Below are positions 15,984 through 24,794 of a DNA stretch of 64,000 nt, in pieces (position 1 is the stretch's first letter; each line of letters starts with the position of its first letter). The stretch comes from Bacteroidota bacterium (lineage in GTDB: Bacteria; Bacteroidota; Bacteroidia; Bacteroidales; F082). The DNA lies in NCBI GenBank assembly GCA_014382445.1, contig JACNJS010000015.1:2298-66297 (forward strand), in the 5' to 3' direction. The notes beneath the pieces were generated by a model. That model worked only from the letters and a program-made list of their open reading frames with translations, was not told the origin of the DNA and made no database searches. A program made the position numbers and the translations under genes.

Positions 15984-17321
15984 ATGGATCTAACTAAAAT
16001 AATGAATGATCTGGAGAAGAAACATCCTGGCGAAGTTGAATATCATCAGGCTGTTCGCGAAGTACTTGAATCAATTGAGGAAGCAGTAAGTGAAAATCCA
16101 CATTTTGATTCTGCAGGAATTATTGAGCGATTAATTGAACCCGATCGAGTACTAACGTTTAAAGTTTCGTGGGTTGACGATACCGGCAAGGTAAATGTTA
16201 ATCTCGGTTACAGAATACAATTTAATAATGCTATTGGCCCTTACAAAGGAGGCCTACGTTTCCACCCCAGTGTTAATCTAAGTATACTTAAGTTTTTAGG
16301 ATTTGAGCAGATATTTAAAAACGCTCTTACTACCCTGCCTATGGGCGGAGGAAAAGGTGGTTCTGATTTTAATCCAAAAGGTAAATCCGATGCCGAAATA
16401 ATGAGATTTTGTCAGGCATTCATGCTTGAGCTTTGGACCCTTATCGGACCTGACACAGATGTTCCTGCCGGTGATATTGGTGTTGGTGGCAAAGAAATCG
16501 GTTATTTATATGGCATGTATAAGAAACTGGCCAGGGAACACACAGGTGTATTAACCGGTAAAGGACTTGGATGGGGAGGTAGTTTAATCCGTCCGGAAGC
16601 TACCGGATTTGGCACAGTTTATTTTGCACAAGAGATGCTTACAACCATAGGTGAAACCTTCGAAGGTAAAATAGTTGCCTTATCAGGATTTGGAAATGTT
16701 GCCTGGGGAGCCGCTCTAAAGATTGAAGAACTGGGTGGTAAGGTAGTAACTTTATCAGGACCTGATGGTTACATCTATGATCCTGATGGCATTACCGGAG
16801 ATAAGATTGAATATATGTTGGAGCTGAGAGCATCAAACCAAGATATAGTAGCACCTTATGCCGAAGAGTTTCCCGAAGCAACATTTTATGAAGGCAAACG
16901 TCCCTGGGAAGTAAAAGTTGATGTTGCGCTTCCCTGTGCTACTCAAAATGAATTGGATGGAGAAGATGCAATTACCCTAATTAAGAACGGTTGTATTTGT
17001 GTTGCCGAAGCAGCTAATATGCCATGTACGCCTGAAGCAGTTCATCAACTGCAATCAAACAAGATTCTGTTTGGTCCTGCAAAAGCGGTAAATGCAGGAG
17101 GTGTTGCAACCTCAGGTCTTGAAATGACTCAAAATGCCATGAAATTAGCATGGACTCGTGAAGAGGTTGATGCAAAACTTCAGCATATTATGAAAAGTAT
17201 CCACGAAGCTTGTGTTACACACGGAACACAAAATGATGGATCGGTTGATTATGTAAAAGGAGCTAATATTGCAGGATTCCTAAAAGTGGCCAACGCAATG
17301 CTTGATGAGGGAATAGTGTAA
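15984..17321 (+). CDS. gdhA: Glutamate dehydrogenase (hexameric GdhA type)
   Basis: A 445-residue enzyme, the normal length for the small hexameric class, which interconverts 2-oxoglutarate plus ammonium and glutamate. Visible signatures are YKGGLRFHPSVN, LPMGGGKGGSDFNPKGKSD with the catalytic Lys, PAGDIGVGGKEIGYL and the dinucleotide-binding GFGNVAWGAA. GdhA of this type often uses NADP, but the coenzyme cannot be fixed by eye. It has its own promoter and a terminator at 17373. Together with the citrate synthase and isocitrate dehydrogenase in this window it gives a route from citrate to glutamate. Confidence 0.96.
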   Translation: MDLTKIMNDLEKKHPGEVEYHQAVREVLESIEEAVSENPHFDSAGIIERLIEPDRVLTFKVSWVDDTGKVNVNLGYRIQFNNAIGPYKGGLRFHPSVNLSILKFLGFEQIFKNALTTLPMGGGKGGSDFNPKGKSDAEIMRFCQAFMLELWTLIGPDTDVPAGDIGVGGKEIGYLYGMYKKLAREHTGVLTGKGLGWGGSLIRPEATGFGTVYFAQEMLTTIGETFEGKIVALSGFGNVAWGAALKIEELGGKVVTLSGPDGYIYDPDGITGDKIEYMLELRASNQDIVAPYAEEFPEATFYEGKRPWEVKVDVALPCATQNELDGEDAITLIKNGCICVAEAANMPCTPEAVHQLQSNKILFGPAKAVNAGGVATSGLEMTQNAMKLAWTREEVDAKLQHIMKSIHEACVTHGTQNDGSVDYVKGANIAGFLKVANAMLDEGIV

Positions 17322-17372
17322 AGCTTTTTTCTATTTTAAACATTAGGATTTAGTAACTAATACTAAATATTA

Positions 17373-17407
17373 AAACCTTTTTCATAATATTTGAAAGGGG
17401 TTTTTTT
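17373..17407 (+). terminator. Intrinsic terminator after gdhA
   Basis: AAACCTTTTTCA pairs with TTGAAAGGGGTTT and is followed by a T-run. Confidence 0.75.
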
Positions 17408-17432
17408 GTTATTAACCCTTTATAAGTAAAAC

Positions 17433-17462
17433 TTGTTTCACACATAAATTTAACTATTTTTG
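17433..17462 (+). promoter_or_regulatory. Bacteroidota promoter of the peptide transporter gene
   Basis: TTG at 17433-17435 and TATTTTTG at 17455-17462 are spaced 19 bases apart, giving a full -33/-7 match about 40 bases before the start codon. Confidence 0.75.
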
Positions 17463-17503
17463 TCGGCTTACTGAAAATTATTGTTACACTAAATACGAAA
17501 ATT

Positions 17504-19030
17504 ATGTTTAAAGGACATCCGAAAGGTCTTATTCCTGCAGCACTTGCCAACATGGGTGAGCGCTTTGGTTTTTATACAATGATGGCAATTTTAGTTCTGT
17601 TTTTACAAGCTAAATTTGGATTAACCGGACCTAATGCAGGTATTATTTATGGAGTTTTCTATTTTTCAATTTATTTCCTTGCCCTTGTTGGCGGAATTAT
17701 TGCAGATAGATTAAAAAACTATAAAGGAACAATTACAGTTGGTTTAATTATGATGGCTGCAGGATATGTAATCCTGGCTATTCCTACACCAACACCTGTA
17801 TCTAGTATTCCATTTTTCTTAACTGTTACTATCATCGGATTATTTGTAATCGCTTTCGGTAATGGCTTGTTTAAAGGAAACTTGCAAGCAGTAGTAGGCC
17901 AAATGTATGACAATAAAAAGTATGAAAAAATGAGAGATTCTGGTTTCTCATTATTCTATGCTTTTATTAACGTAGGTGCCATTTTTGCTCCTCTTGCAGC
18001 AGTAGGTATCAGAAACTGGTGGTTAGGACGTAATGGCTTCAGCTACGATGCAACCCTACCCGAACAATGTCACACATACTTAAATGGCTTAATGTCAGAA
18101 GAGTCTGTTAACAGATATCAGGAATTTGCTGAAAAGGCAGCAGGCGGAACAATAACCGACCTTACAGGATTTTCAAATGACTATTTAAATATCTTCAATA
18201 CTGGATTCCATTATGCATTTGGAATTGCAATTATAGCCATGATTATTTCATTTGTTGTTTACATGGTGAATAAAAATAAATTTCCTGATCCTAAGGGAAC
18301 AACCACTTCTGGAAAAGTAGAAATTACAGATGAAATTAAAATGGAGGCTAAAGAAGTAAAACAACGCATGTATGCCTTATTAGCTGTTTTTGGTGTTGTT
18401 ATTTTCTTCTGGTTTTCTTTCCATCAAAATGGATTAACCTTAACATTCTTTGCCAGAGATTACACGGTACTTAAAATTGGCACCTGGGAATTCTCTGCTG
18501 AAATTTTCCAATCGATGAATCCTTTCTTTGTTGTATTTTTAACTCCTGTTATAGTTGGATTATTTGGTTGGTTACGCGCCAGAAATATTGAACCATCAAC
18601 TCCTAAAAAGATTGCCATCGGTATGGGAATTGCCTCAATAGCGTTTGTTGTTATGGTAATAGGATCAATTGGTTTGCCTTTATACTCTTCAATAAGTTCA
18701 GCAGCAGGCGGTATTCCATTAGCTGATGCACAGAAAGTTACTCCGTACCTGTTATTAGGAACCTATTTTATATTAACAGTTGCTGAATTGTTTATCAGCC
18801 CAATGGGAATTTCTTTTGTTTCTAAAGTAGCGCCTCCGCAGTATCAGGGATTAATGCAAGGCGGATGGCTTGGAGCAACAGCTTTAGGTAATGGACTACT
18901 ATTTATTGGTGCTATTCTTTATGATGCAATACCAATTTGGATGACGTGGAGCATTTTTGTTGTGGCCACAGCTATTTCAATGTTCACAATTATATTTATG
19001 ATTAAATGGCTCGAAAGAGTAGCTAAATAA
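17504..19030 (+). CDS. POT-family proton-dependent oligopeptide transporter
   Basis: A 508-residue inner-membrane transporter of the PTR2/POT family within the major facilitator superfamily, taking up di- and tripeptides with protons. The N-terminal part HPKGLIPAALANMGERFGFYTM contains the ERFGFYTM proton-coupling motif on helix 1. GGIIADRLKNYKG follows as the loop 2-3 signature, then GNGLFKGNLQAVVGQMYD, and FSLFYAFINVGAIFAPL matches the PTR2 signature. About 12-14 membrane helices are visible. It is monocistronic, with a clear promoter and a terminator at 19056. Peptide uptake suits an organism with secreted proteases, as the right edge of the window suggests. Confidence 0.94.
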   Translation: MFKGHPKGLIPAALANMGERFGFYTMMAILVLFLQAKFGLTGPNAGIIYGVFYFSIYFLALVGGIIADRLKNYKGTITVGLIMMAAGYVILAIPTPTPVSSIPFFLTVTIIGLFVIAFGNGLFKGNLQAVVGQMYDNKKYEKMRDSGFSLFYAFINVGAIFAPLAAVGIRNWWLGRNGFSYDATLPEQCHTYLNGLMSEESVNRYQEFAEKAAGGTITDLTGFSNDYLNIFNTGFHYAFGIAIIAMIISFVVYMVNKNKFPDPKGTTTSGKVEITDEIKMEAKEVKQRMYALLAVFGVVIFFWFSFHQNGLTLTFFARDYTVLKIGTWEFSAEIFQSMNPFFVVFLTPVIVGLFGWLRARNIEPSTPKKIAIGMGIASIAFVVMVIGSIGLPLYSSISSAAGGIPLADAQKVTPYLLLGTYFILTVAELFISPMGISFVSKVAPPQYQGLMQGGWLGATALGNGLLFIGAILYDAIPIWMTWSIFVVATAISMFTIIFMIKWLERVAK

Positions 19031-19055
19031 GAAATAAAGCACTATTGCTTTCAAG

Positions 19056-19086
19056 AAGGGATGGATCGTCAAGATTCATCCCTTTT
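19056..19086 (+). terminator. Intrinsic terminator after the peptide transporter gene
   Basis: AAGGGATG pairs with CATCCCTT around a short loop, followed by TTTTT. Confidence 0.85.
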
Positions 19087-19124
19087 TATTTTAAGTAACT
19101 TTACATCGGTTATTCTTAATATAT

Positions 19125-20105
19125 ATGACAGATCACAAATACCCATGGAGTCACAACCGCCGATACAATGCTTACACCCAGTACTTCACAAAGCAGTTTG
19201 GACAACGTGTGCAAAAAATTAGCGTTGATGCCGGTTTTTCCTGCCCAAACAGGGATGGAAAACTTGCAGCTGGCGGATGTACCTATTGTAATAACGATGC
19301 TTTCAATCCTTCCTATTGCAACCCATCAAAATCCATCGATCAACAAGTACAAGAAGGAATTGAATTTCATAAAATACGATATCGCCGCGCTAGTAACTAC
19401 CTTGTATATTTCCAGCCCTACTCAAATACATATGCCCCGCTTAATCACCTTAAAAAACTTTACGAAACCGCTTTAAAACAACCTGGTGTGATTGGGCTTG
19501 TTATTGGTACAAGGCCAGATTGTATTGATGATGAAAAACTTAAATATCTGCAAGAACTCTCAAAACAATACTACATTATTATTGAATATGGTGTTGAAAG
19601 TATTTACAACAATACTTTAAAAAGAATAAACAGGTGGCATACATTCGAACAATCAATTGAGGCAATAATTAAAACTGCCGATTACGGAATTAATACGGGT
19701 GCTCATTTTATTTTTGGGCTCCCTGGCGAAAGTCGAACAATGATGATGGATTCCGTTAATGAGATTTCAAAACTCCCCCTAACAACTATAAAGTTTCATC
19801 AGCTTCAAATTGTTGAAAATACCATAATGGCTAAGAATTTCAATACAAATCGTAGCGACTACAATTTGTTCTCGTTTGAAGATTATATTAATTTTATTGT
19901 AAGCTTCACCGAAAAATTAAATCCCGAATTCATAATCGAAAGATTTGCCGGAGAAGTCCCGCCGAGATACTTGGCCGGGCCCGGTTGGGATCTTATTCGC
20001 AACGATCAAATAGTTATTGCAATTGAAAAGGAACTGGAAAAAAGAGATAGCTGGCAAGGGAAGTATTTTAATTCAAAAAGATCATCTCAAAAAAACCCCC
20101 GCTGA
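19125..20105 (+). CDS. Radical SAM protein of the YhcC/TIGR01212 family
   Basis: A 326-residue radical SAM enzyme. The cluster ligands are C40, C52 and C55 in GFSCPNRDGKLAAGGCTYC, i.e. the long C-x11-C-x2-C spacing seen in the YhcC and Elp3-like group rather than C-x3-C-x2-C. Further family features are YFQPYSNTYAP, IGTRPDCIDDEKL, EYGVESI and HFIFGLPGES. The biochemical role of YhcC proteins is not settled. It starts at the ATG at 19125, 39 bases past the previous terminator, and ends about 17 bases before a tRNA on the opposite strand. Confidence 0.9.
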   Translation: MTDHKYPWSHNRRYNAYTQYFTKQFGQRVQKISVDAGFSCPNRDGKLAAGGCTYCNNDAFNPSYCNPSKSIDQQVQEGIEFHKIRYRRASNYLVYFQPYSNTYAPLNHLKKLYETALKQPGVIGLVIGTRPDCIDDEKLKYLQELSKQYYIIIEYGVESIYNNTLKRINRWHTFEQSIEAIIKTADYGINTGAHFIFGLPGESRTMMMDSVNEISKLPLTTIKFHQLQIVENTIMAKNFNTNRSDYNLFSFEDYINFIVSFTEKLNPEFIIERFAGEVPPRYLAGPGWDLIRNDQIVIAIEKELEKRDSWQGKYFNSKRSSQKNPR

Positions 20106-20121
20106 TAGTGAAGTTTTTTAG

Positions 20122-20196
20122 TGGGCGATGAGGGATTCGAACCCCCGGCCCCCTCGGTGTAAACGAGGTGCTCTGAACCAGCTGAGCTAATCACCC
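20122..20196 (-). tRNA. tRNA-Val (anticodon TAC)
   Basis: The minus strand folds as a complete cloverleaf: acceptor GGGTGAT with ATCGCCC (one G-U pair), D-arm GCTC..GAGC, anticodon stem CCTCG with CGAGG around the loop TTTACAC (anticodon TAC), a 5-base variable loop, and a T-arm with TTCGAAT. The discriminator is A and CCA is not encoded. Confidence 0.96.
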
Positions 20197-20373
20197 TTTT
20201 TTTGTTGGTACTCTGACCTCCTGATAGACATCTGGAGAGCTGAACACCCTGTTTTTCACGTTTCAAAAACGAGTGCAAATATACACCTATTTTTATTTGA
20301 CACCCTAATAATAATAAAAATTATTTTCGGCAAGACAAAATACAATCTACCTGACAAATTATTCTCGTTTTGC

Positions 20374-20381
20374 TACATTTG
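20374..20381 (+). promoter_or_regulatory. -7 promoter element of tamL
   Basis: TACATTTG matches the consensus about 76 bases before the TTG start; a CTG at 20351-20353 is a weak -33 candidate at 20-base spacing. Confidence 0.5.
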
Positions 20382-20456
20382 CACTTGTAAAAAATTTGTA
20401 ATTAAATAGTGTAACGAAAATTAAAGATTACAATTAATCTATAAATAACATCAAAA

Positions 20457-22799
20457 TTGGAATTTGCCAAAAATAAAATATGGGTACTGGTATTTGTTGT
20501 ATCGATTATGCTAACAGGTTGTTCTGTTAAAAAAAACCTTAGTAATGATCAACACCTTATAAACAAGTACAAAGTTACTGTAGATGGGAAGCATTCAGAT
20601 ATAAGTAATTCGGAGATTAAAACATTAATTAAACCTGATCCGAACAGCAAGTTTCTTTTTATCAGATTTAAGTTATGGGCTTATTACAAATATACCAAAA
20701 AGCAATCAAAATTTAATACATGGCTCAATAAGCATTTTGGTCAGGAACCTGCATTATATGACGAGAAAAATATTGTTAATATAACCAGCAAGATGAGCCG
20801 TTATCTTAACAATGTTGGGTTTTTTAACGCGACAATTGATTACACAACAAATTTTCGCCATAAAGTTGCCAATGTAAAATTCATCATTAAACCTGCCCAG
20901 CCATATCGAATTTCGGAAATTAAATATGATATAGCCGATACACTTTTACGACATTTCTTTGATCAAAATATTAATAACACTCTCATTAAAAAAAACGACA
21001 TATATAATGCATATACTTTTGATAATGAAAGAGACAGGATAACTGATGAACTAAGAAATACAGGGTATTATTATTTCAACAGAAATTATATTCAATTTAT
21101 GGTCGACAGTAATCATACGGATCATATAATGAGTTTAAACCTGGTTATTAACAATGTAAAAAAACAAGATATAAACTTACCAGGGGAGTTTATTGAGGAA
21201 AACCACAGGAGGTACTTTATAAATAACGTAACAATTATTCCGGAATTTGACCCTAATAATACTGCCAAATTCGATACTACATTTCATACGATTAACTTCT
21301 GGAAAGACACTAATAATTACACATATTACTTTCTTTACGCCGGCAAGAAACATATATTACCATCTGCTTTTAATTCGGCAATAAAAATTAAACCAGGGCA
21401 GGCATATTCGTCAAAAAAAGTTCAGACAACGTACCGAAAACTATTTAATTATCAGATAATTCAAACCGCAAATATTACTTTTGACACAATTGCAACGGTT
21501 AAAAGTAATAAGCCAAACCACTATTTTATAAACTCCCGCATTCAATTAAAAGACAGCAAATTAAATCGTTTTTCAACAGAAATTGAGGGCACAAATTCCA
21601 GTGGTGACCTCGGCATTAGAGGAAACCTTGTATTTTTAAATAAAAATGTATTTAGAAGAGCTGAAGTATTCCGTTTAAGGATTAACGGTGGAGTTGAAGC
21701 ACAAACAATAAGTGAGCCTACTAAGTACTCCAGAGGTTTATTCAACACATTTGAAGCTGGAATAGGCGGTACCATTTTCTTCCCCCGGTTTCTTTCCCCA
21801 ATCAGGCTCGATCGTTTTAACCAAAAATACATTCCCAATACCAATGTAAATTTTGGGTTTAACTACCAGCGCAGGCCAAATTATTCACGTAATATCACCA
21901 ATCTTGATATTGGATACTCCTGGAATGCAGGGAAAAATATTAATAATATTCTTACTCCGGTAAATATTAACTATGTAAATATTAATCCTACGCCAACATT
22001 TGACTCTATTCTTCAAAACGAGCCAAACAGAAGATTAAGGGAACAGTATTCTGACCATATGATAGTTGGCCTTAAATACAGTTTTATTTTCAACAACCAA
22101 AATATACAGTCTCTGCAGCACTTTAACTACTTAAGGATAAATTTCGAATCATCAGGCAATTTACTTTATGCAGTTAACTCATTGGCTAATTCACAAAAAT
22201 CCGATAGCGGATATTATGAAGTTTTGGGCGTACGCTATTCTCAGTATTTTAGATTAGGTATCGATTTCAGGCATTATTATTACTTTAACAAAAAAACAAA
22301 CAGCCTTGTTTGGCGATTACTTTTAGGTGCCGGAATTCCATTATTAAATTCAGATGATCTGCCATATGAAAAAGGATTTTATGCAGGGGGGGCAAATGAT
22401 ATGAGAGGCTGGTTATTCAAAGATCTCGGCCCCGGTGATTATTCAGGTAATTCCCCTTATGAAAAGGTTGGCGACATACAAATTGAAGGAAATCTCGAAT
22501 ACAGATTCCCGATTTACAGTTTCTTTAAAGGTGCTTTGTTCACCGATATTGGTAATATTTGGACCTATGGCAAATCGGAATCATTCCCAGGTGGCAAATT
22601 TCATTTTAACACATTTGTATCCCAACTGGCGGTTGATGTGGGTGTTGGCTTCAGGTTTGATTTTAAGGTTCTTATTTTTAGAATCGATGCCGCTGCACCA
22701 ATCAGAAATCCGGCGTACACTGCCGGAAACAGATGGAGAATTAACTATCTGCAACCTAATGATATAGTTTGGAATTTTGGAATAGGATACCCGTTTTAA
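20457..22799 (+). CDS. tamL: TamL-like lipidated BamA-family outer-membrane protein
   Basis: A 780-residue outer-membrane protein of the BamA/TamA family. The signal peptide ends in MLTGC, giving lipidation at Cys22, which is the mark of the Bacteroidota variant TamL. POTRA-like segments occupy about 30-390, and the C-terminal barrel has the GGANDMRGW (lid-lock-like) region, GNLEYRFPI and a terminal Phe (GIGYPF). TamL is thought to work with TamB in envelope assembly or lipid transport; tamB is not in this window. The start is a TTG, since the first in-frame ATG would destroy the signal peptide. The helicase gene follows 12 bases downstream. Confidence 0.88.
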   Translation: MEFAKNKIWVLVFVVSIMLTGCSVKKNLSNDQHLINKYKVTVDGKHSDISNSEIKTLIKPDPNSKFLFIRFKLWAYYKYTKKQSKFNTWLNKHFGQEPALYDEKNIVNITSKMSRYLNNVGFFNATIDYTTNFRHKVANVKFIIKPAQPYRISEIKYDIADTLLRHFFDQNINNTLIKKNDIYNAYTFDNERDRITDELRNTGYYYFNRNYIQFMVDSNHTDHIMSLNLVINNVKKQDINLPGEFIEENHRRYFINNVTIIPEFDPNNTAKFDTTFHTINFWKDTNNYTYYFLYAGKKHILPSAFNSAIKIKPGQAYSSKKVQTTYRKLFNYQIIQTANITFDTIATVKSNKPNHYFINSRIQLKDSKLNRFSTEIEGTNSSGDLGIRGNLVFLNKNVFRRAEVFRLRINGGVEAQTISEPTKYSRGLFNTFEAGIGGTIFFPRFLSPIRLDRFNQKYIPNTNVNFGFNYQRRPNYSRNITNLDIGYSWNAGKNINNILTPVNINYVNINPTPTFDSILQNEPNRRLREQYSDHMIVGLKYSFIFNNQNIQSLQHFNYLRINFESSGNLLYAVNSLANSQKSDSGYYEVLGVRYSQYFRLGIDFRHYYYFNKKTNSLVWRLLLGAGIPLLNSDDLPYEKGFYAGGANDMRGWLFKDLGPGDYSGNSPYEKVGDIQIEGNLEYRFPIYSFFKGALFTDIGNIWTYGKSESFPGGKFHFNTFVSQLAVDVGVGFRFDFKVLIFRIDAAAPIRNPAYTAGNRWRINYLQPNDIVWNFGIGYPF

Positions 22800-22811
22800 T
22801 ATTACTCATCA

Positions 22812-24263
22812 ATGCCAAAGGATTATAGTGATAGCAAAAATCTTAGCGAATCTGTTATTAACAATCTGTCGTTTACACCAACCGCCGACCAGTTAACAGT
22901 TTCAAGGCATCTTGGGGCGTTTACATTGAGTACCAAAGTTAATCCCGTTTATGTACTTAAGGGTTATGCAGGAACCGGAAAAACAAGTATGCTTAGTGCC
23001 TATGTGAACACCTTAAAGCAAGAAGGTATAAAATTTTTATTGCTGGCACCTACCGGGAGGGCTGCTAAGGTGTTAGCTCAATATACAGGATATCAAGCCC
23101 ACACTATTCACCGTAGTATTTATCAGTTCCTTACAAATAAGGATGGTATTACAAATATTGTTCTCAACCACAATAATTTGAGAAACTCCGTTTTTATAAT
23201 CGATGAAGCATCGATGATCGGTGATAATAGTCAGGTTAATAGTTCATTTTTTAACCGAACCAGCTTATTAGACGACATTATTCAATTTGTCTTTTCACAA
23301 CAGGGTAATAAGCTAATACTTGTTGGTGATACCGCTCAGCTCCCACCAGTTGGCACTGTACTAAGCCCGGCATTGGATATTGGCATTTTGAACAATTCAT
23401 ATACACTCACATTGTTTGATTTTGAGATGAAGGAAGTAATGCGCCAATCGCTGGATTCAGGAATTCTAACATCAGCAACCATATTACGAACGAAAATATT
23501 TGATGAGAGTAGTTCTCCTCCTTTCTTTAAAATTAATCATAACTCCAACGACGTTACTATAATTGACGATGCGAGCGTATTTGAAGAATTGCTTATTGAC
23601 ACCTTTTCGGGCAACTCAATGGAACAAGGCATAATTATTTGCCGTTCGAATAAACAGGCTAATATGTATAATAACCAAATCAGAAGCAGGATATTAATGC
23701 TTGAAACCGAAGTTGAAGCCGGTGACCTGTTAATGGTTGTAAAGAATAATTATTATTGGCTTGATAAGGACTCAGATGCAGGTTTTATTGCCAACGGTGA
23801 TATAATTAGGATAACCCGATTCAAAAAAACAGAAGAATTATATGGTTTTCGCTTTGCTGATGTTGATATTCAGTTACTTGACTATCCTGAAGAAAAAGAA
23901 TTAACTGTAAAAATCCTGATAGATACTCTTACAACAAATGCACCGGGTTTGTTGGAAAAAGATAGTAACAGGTTGTTTGAAAATATTCAGCAGGATTATA
24001 TGGATTATTCAAACCGGAGGACGAGATTAAGTAAAATTAAAGCAAACCCGTATTTTAATGCCCTCCATGTAAAGTTCAGTTATGCAATGACCTGCCATAA
24101 AACCCAGGGAGGGCAGTGGCCAAATGTTTTTGTTGACAAAGGTTTTGTTAAAGATAACAAAATTGACGTTGAATATCTGCGATGGTTATATACTGCAACA
24201 ACCAGGGCTACCCATAACCTGTATCTGATTGGGTTTAATGAAGAGTTTTTTGAGGAAGTTTAA
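22812..24263 (+). CDS. RecD/Dda-like ATP-dependent DNA helicase
   Basis: A 483-residue superfamily 1B helicase. Walker A is GYAGTGKTSM, motif Ia is LAPTGRAAKVL, Walker B is VFIIDEASM, motif III is LILVGDTAQLPPVG, and the C-terminal UvrD_C_2-like part shows SYAMTCHKTQGGQWPNV followed by LYTATTRATHNLYLIG. It lacks the extra domains of exonuclease V RecD (about 600 residues) and the RecB/RecC partners, so it is a stand-alone helicase, probably for repair or replication restart. It starts 12 bases after tamL and converges on ispF with a gap of 36 bases. Confidence 0.92.
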   Translation: MPKDYSDSKNLSESVINNLSFTPTADQLTVSRHLGAFTLSTKVNPVYVLKGYAGTGKTSMLSAYVNTLKQEGIKFLLLAPTGRAAKVLAQYTGYQAHTIHRSIYQFLTNKDGITNIVLNHNNLRNSVFIIDEASMIGDNSQVNSSFFNRTSLLDDIIQFVFSQQGNKLILVGDTAQLPPVGTVLSPALDIGILNNSYTLTLFDFEMKEVMRQSLDSGILTSATILRTKIFDESSSPPFFKINHNSNDVTIIDDASVFEELLIDTFSGNSMEQGIIICRSNKQANMYNNQIRSRILMLETEVEAGDLLMVVKNNYYWLDKDSDAGFIANGDIIRITRFKKTEELYGFRFADVDIQLLDYPEEKELTVKILIDTLTTNAPGLLEKDSNRLFENIQQDYMDYSNRRTRLSKIKANPYFNALHVKFSYAMTCHKTQGGQWPNVFVDKGFVKDNKIDVEYLRWLYTATTRATHNLYLIGFNEEFFEEV

Positions 24264-24299
24264 GCTGAAACCTATTGGATTTATGGGCATTGAGCCAAA

Positions 24300-24794
24300 T
24301 CAAACCTTGAGACCTTTGCTTGTTAAAAGCACAATAGCTTCGGCAGCTATTCCTTCGTTCCTACCTGCAAATCCAAGGTGGTCGGTGGTGGTTGCCTTTA
24401 CTGATATACTTTTAATGTCTATCTGTAAAATTTCAGCGATATTTTTACGCATTTCGGGGATATGTTCACTTATTTTCGGGGACTGCAAAATTACAGTTGA
24501 ATCAACATTAACAATATCGAAATTATTTAAGCTCAATATATTTGCTACTTCGGCCAGCAAAACAAGGCCTGATAATCCGTCATTTTTTTCATCTGAATCA
24601 GGGAAATATTGACCTATATCGCCCAATGCTGCTGCACCCAGAAGCGCATCTGCAATAGCATGGATTAATACATCGGCATCAGAAAATCCTAATGCTCCAA
24701 GTTTATGATCAATTGTAACTCCGCCTATAATAAGCTTTCTGTCAGCGACAAGTTGATGGACATCGTAACCAATACCAACCCTAAGCGCAGTCAT
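24300..24794 (-). CDS. ispF: 2-C-methyl-D-erythritol 2,4-cyclodiphosphate synthase
   Basis: A 164-residue enzyme of the non-mevalonate isoprenoid pathway, the normal length for IspF. Metal ligands D11, H13 (GYDVHQL) and H45 (VLIHAIADALLGAA) are present, and the C-terminal KATTTDHLGFAGRNEGIAAEA carries the Thr-Thr and Glu of the active site. Position 37 is Phe (GFSDADV), where E. coli has His34 (GHSDGDV). The start codon shares one base with the porV stop, so translation is coupled to the T9SS gene. Confidence 0.95.
   Translation of the reverse strand: MTALRVGIGYDVHQLVADRKLIIGGVTIDHKLGALGFSDADVLIHAIADALLGAAALGDIGQYFPDSDEKNDGLSGLVLLAEVANILSLNNFDIVNVDSTVILQSPKISEHIPEMRKNIAEILQIDIKSISVKATTTDHLGFAGRNEGIAAEAIVLLTSKGLKV

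Noticed and set aside
20087-20278. Minus-strand 63-residue frame covering the tRNA
   Set aside because: It is the translation of a tRNA-Val gene and its flanks, not a protein gene.
24229-24612. Plus-strand 127-residue frame at the helicase end
   Set aside because: It is a shadow of ispF on the other strand and of the helicase end.
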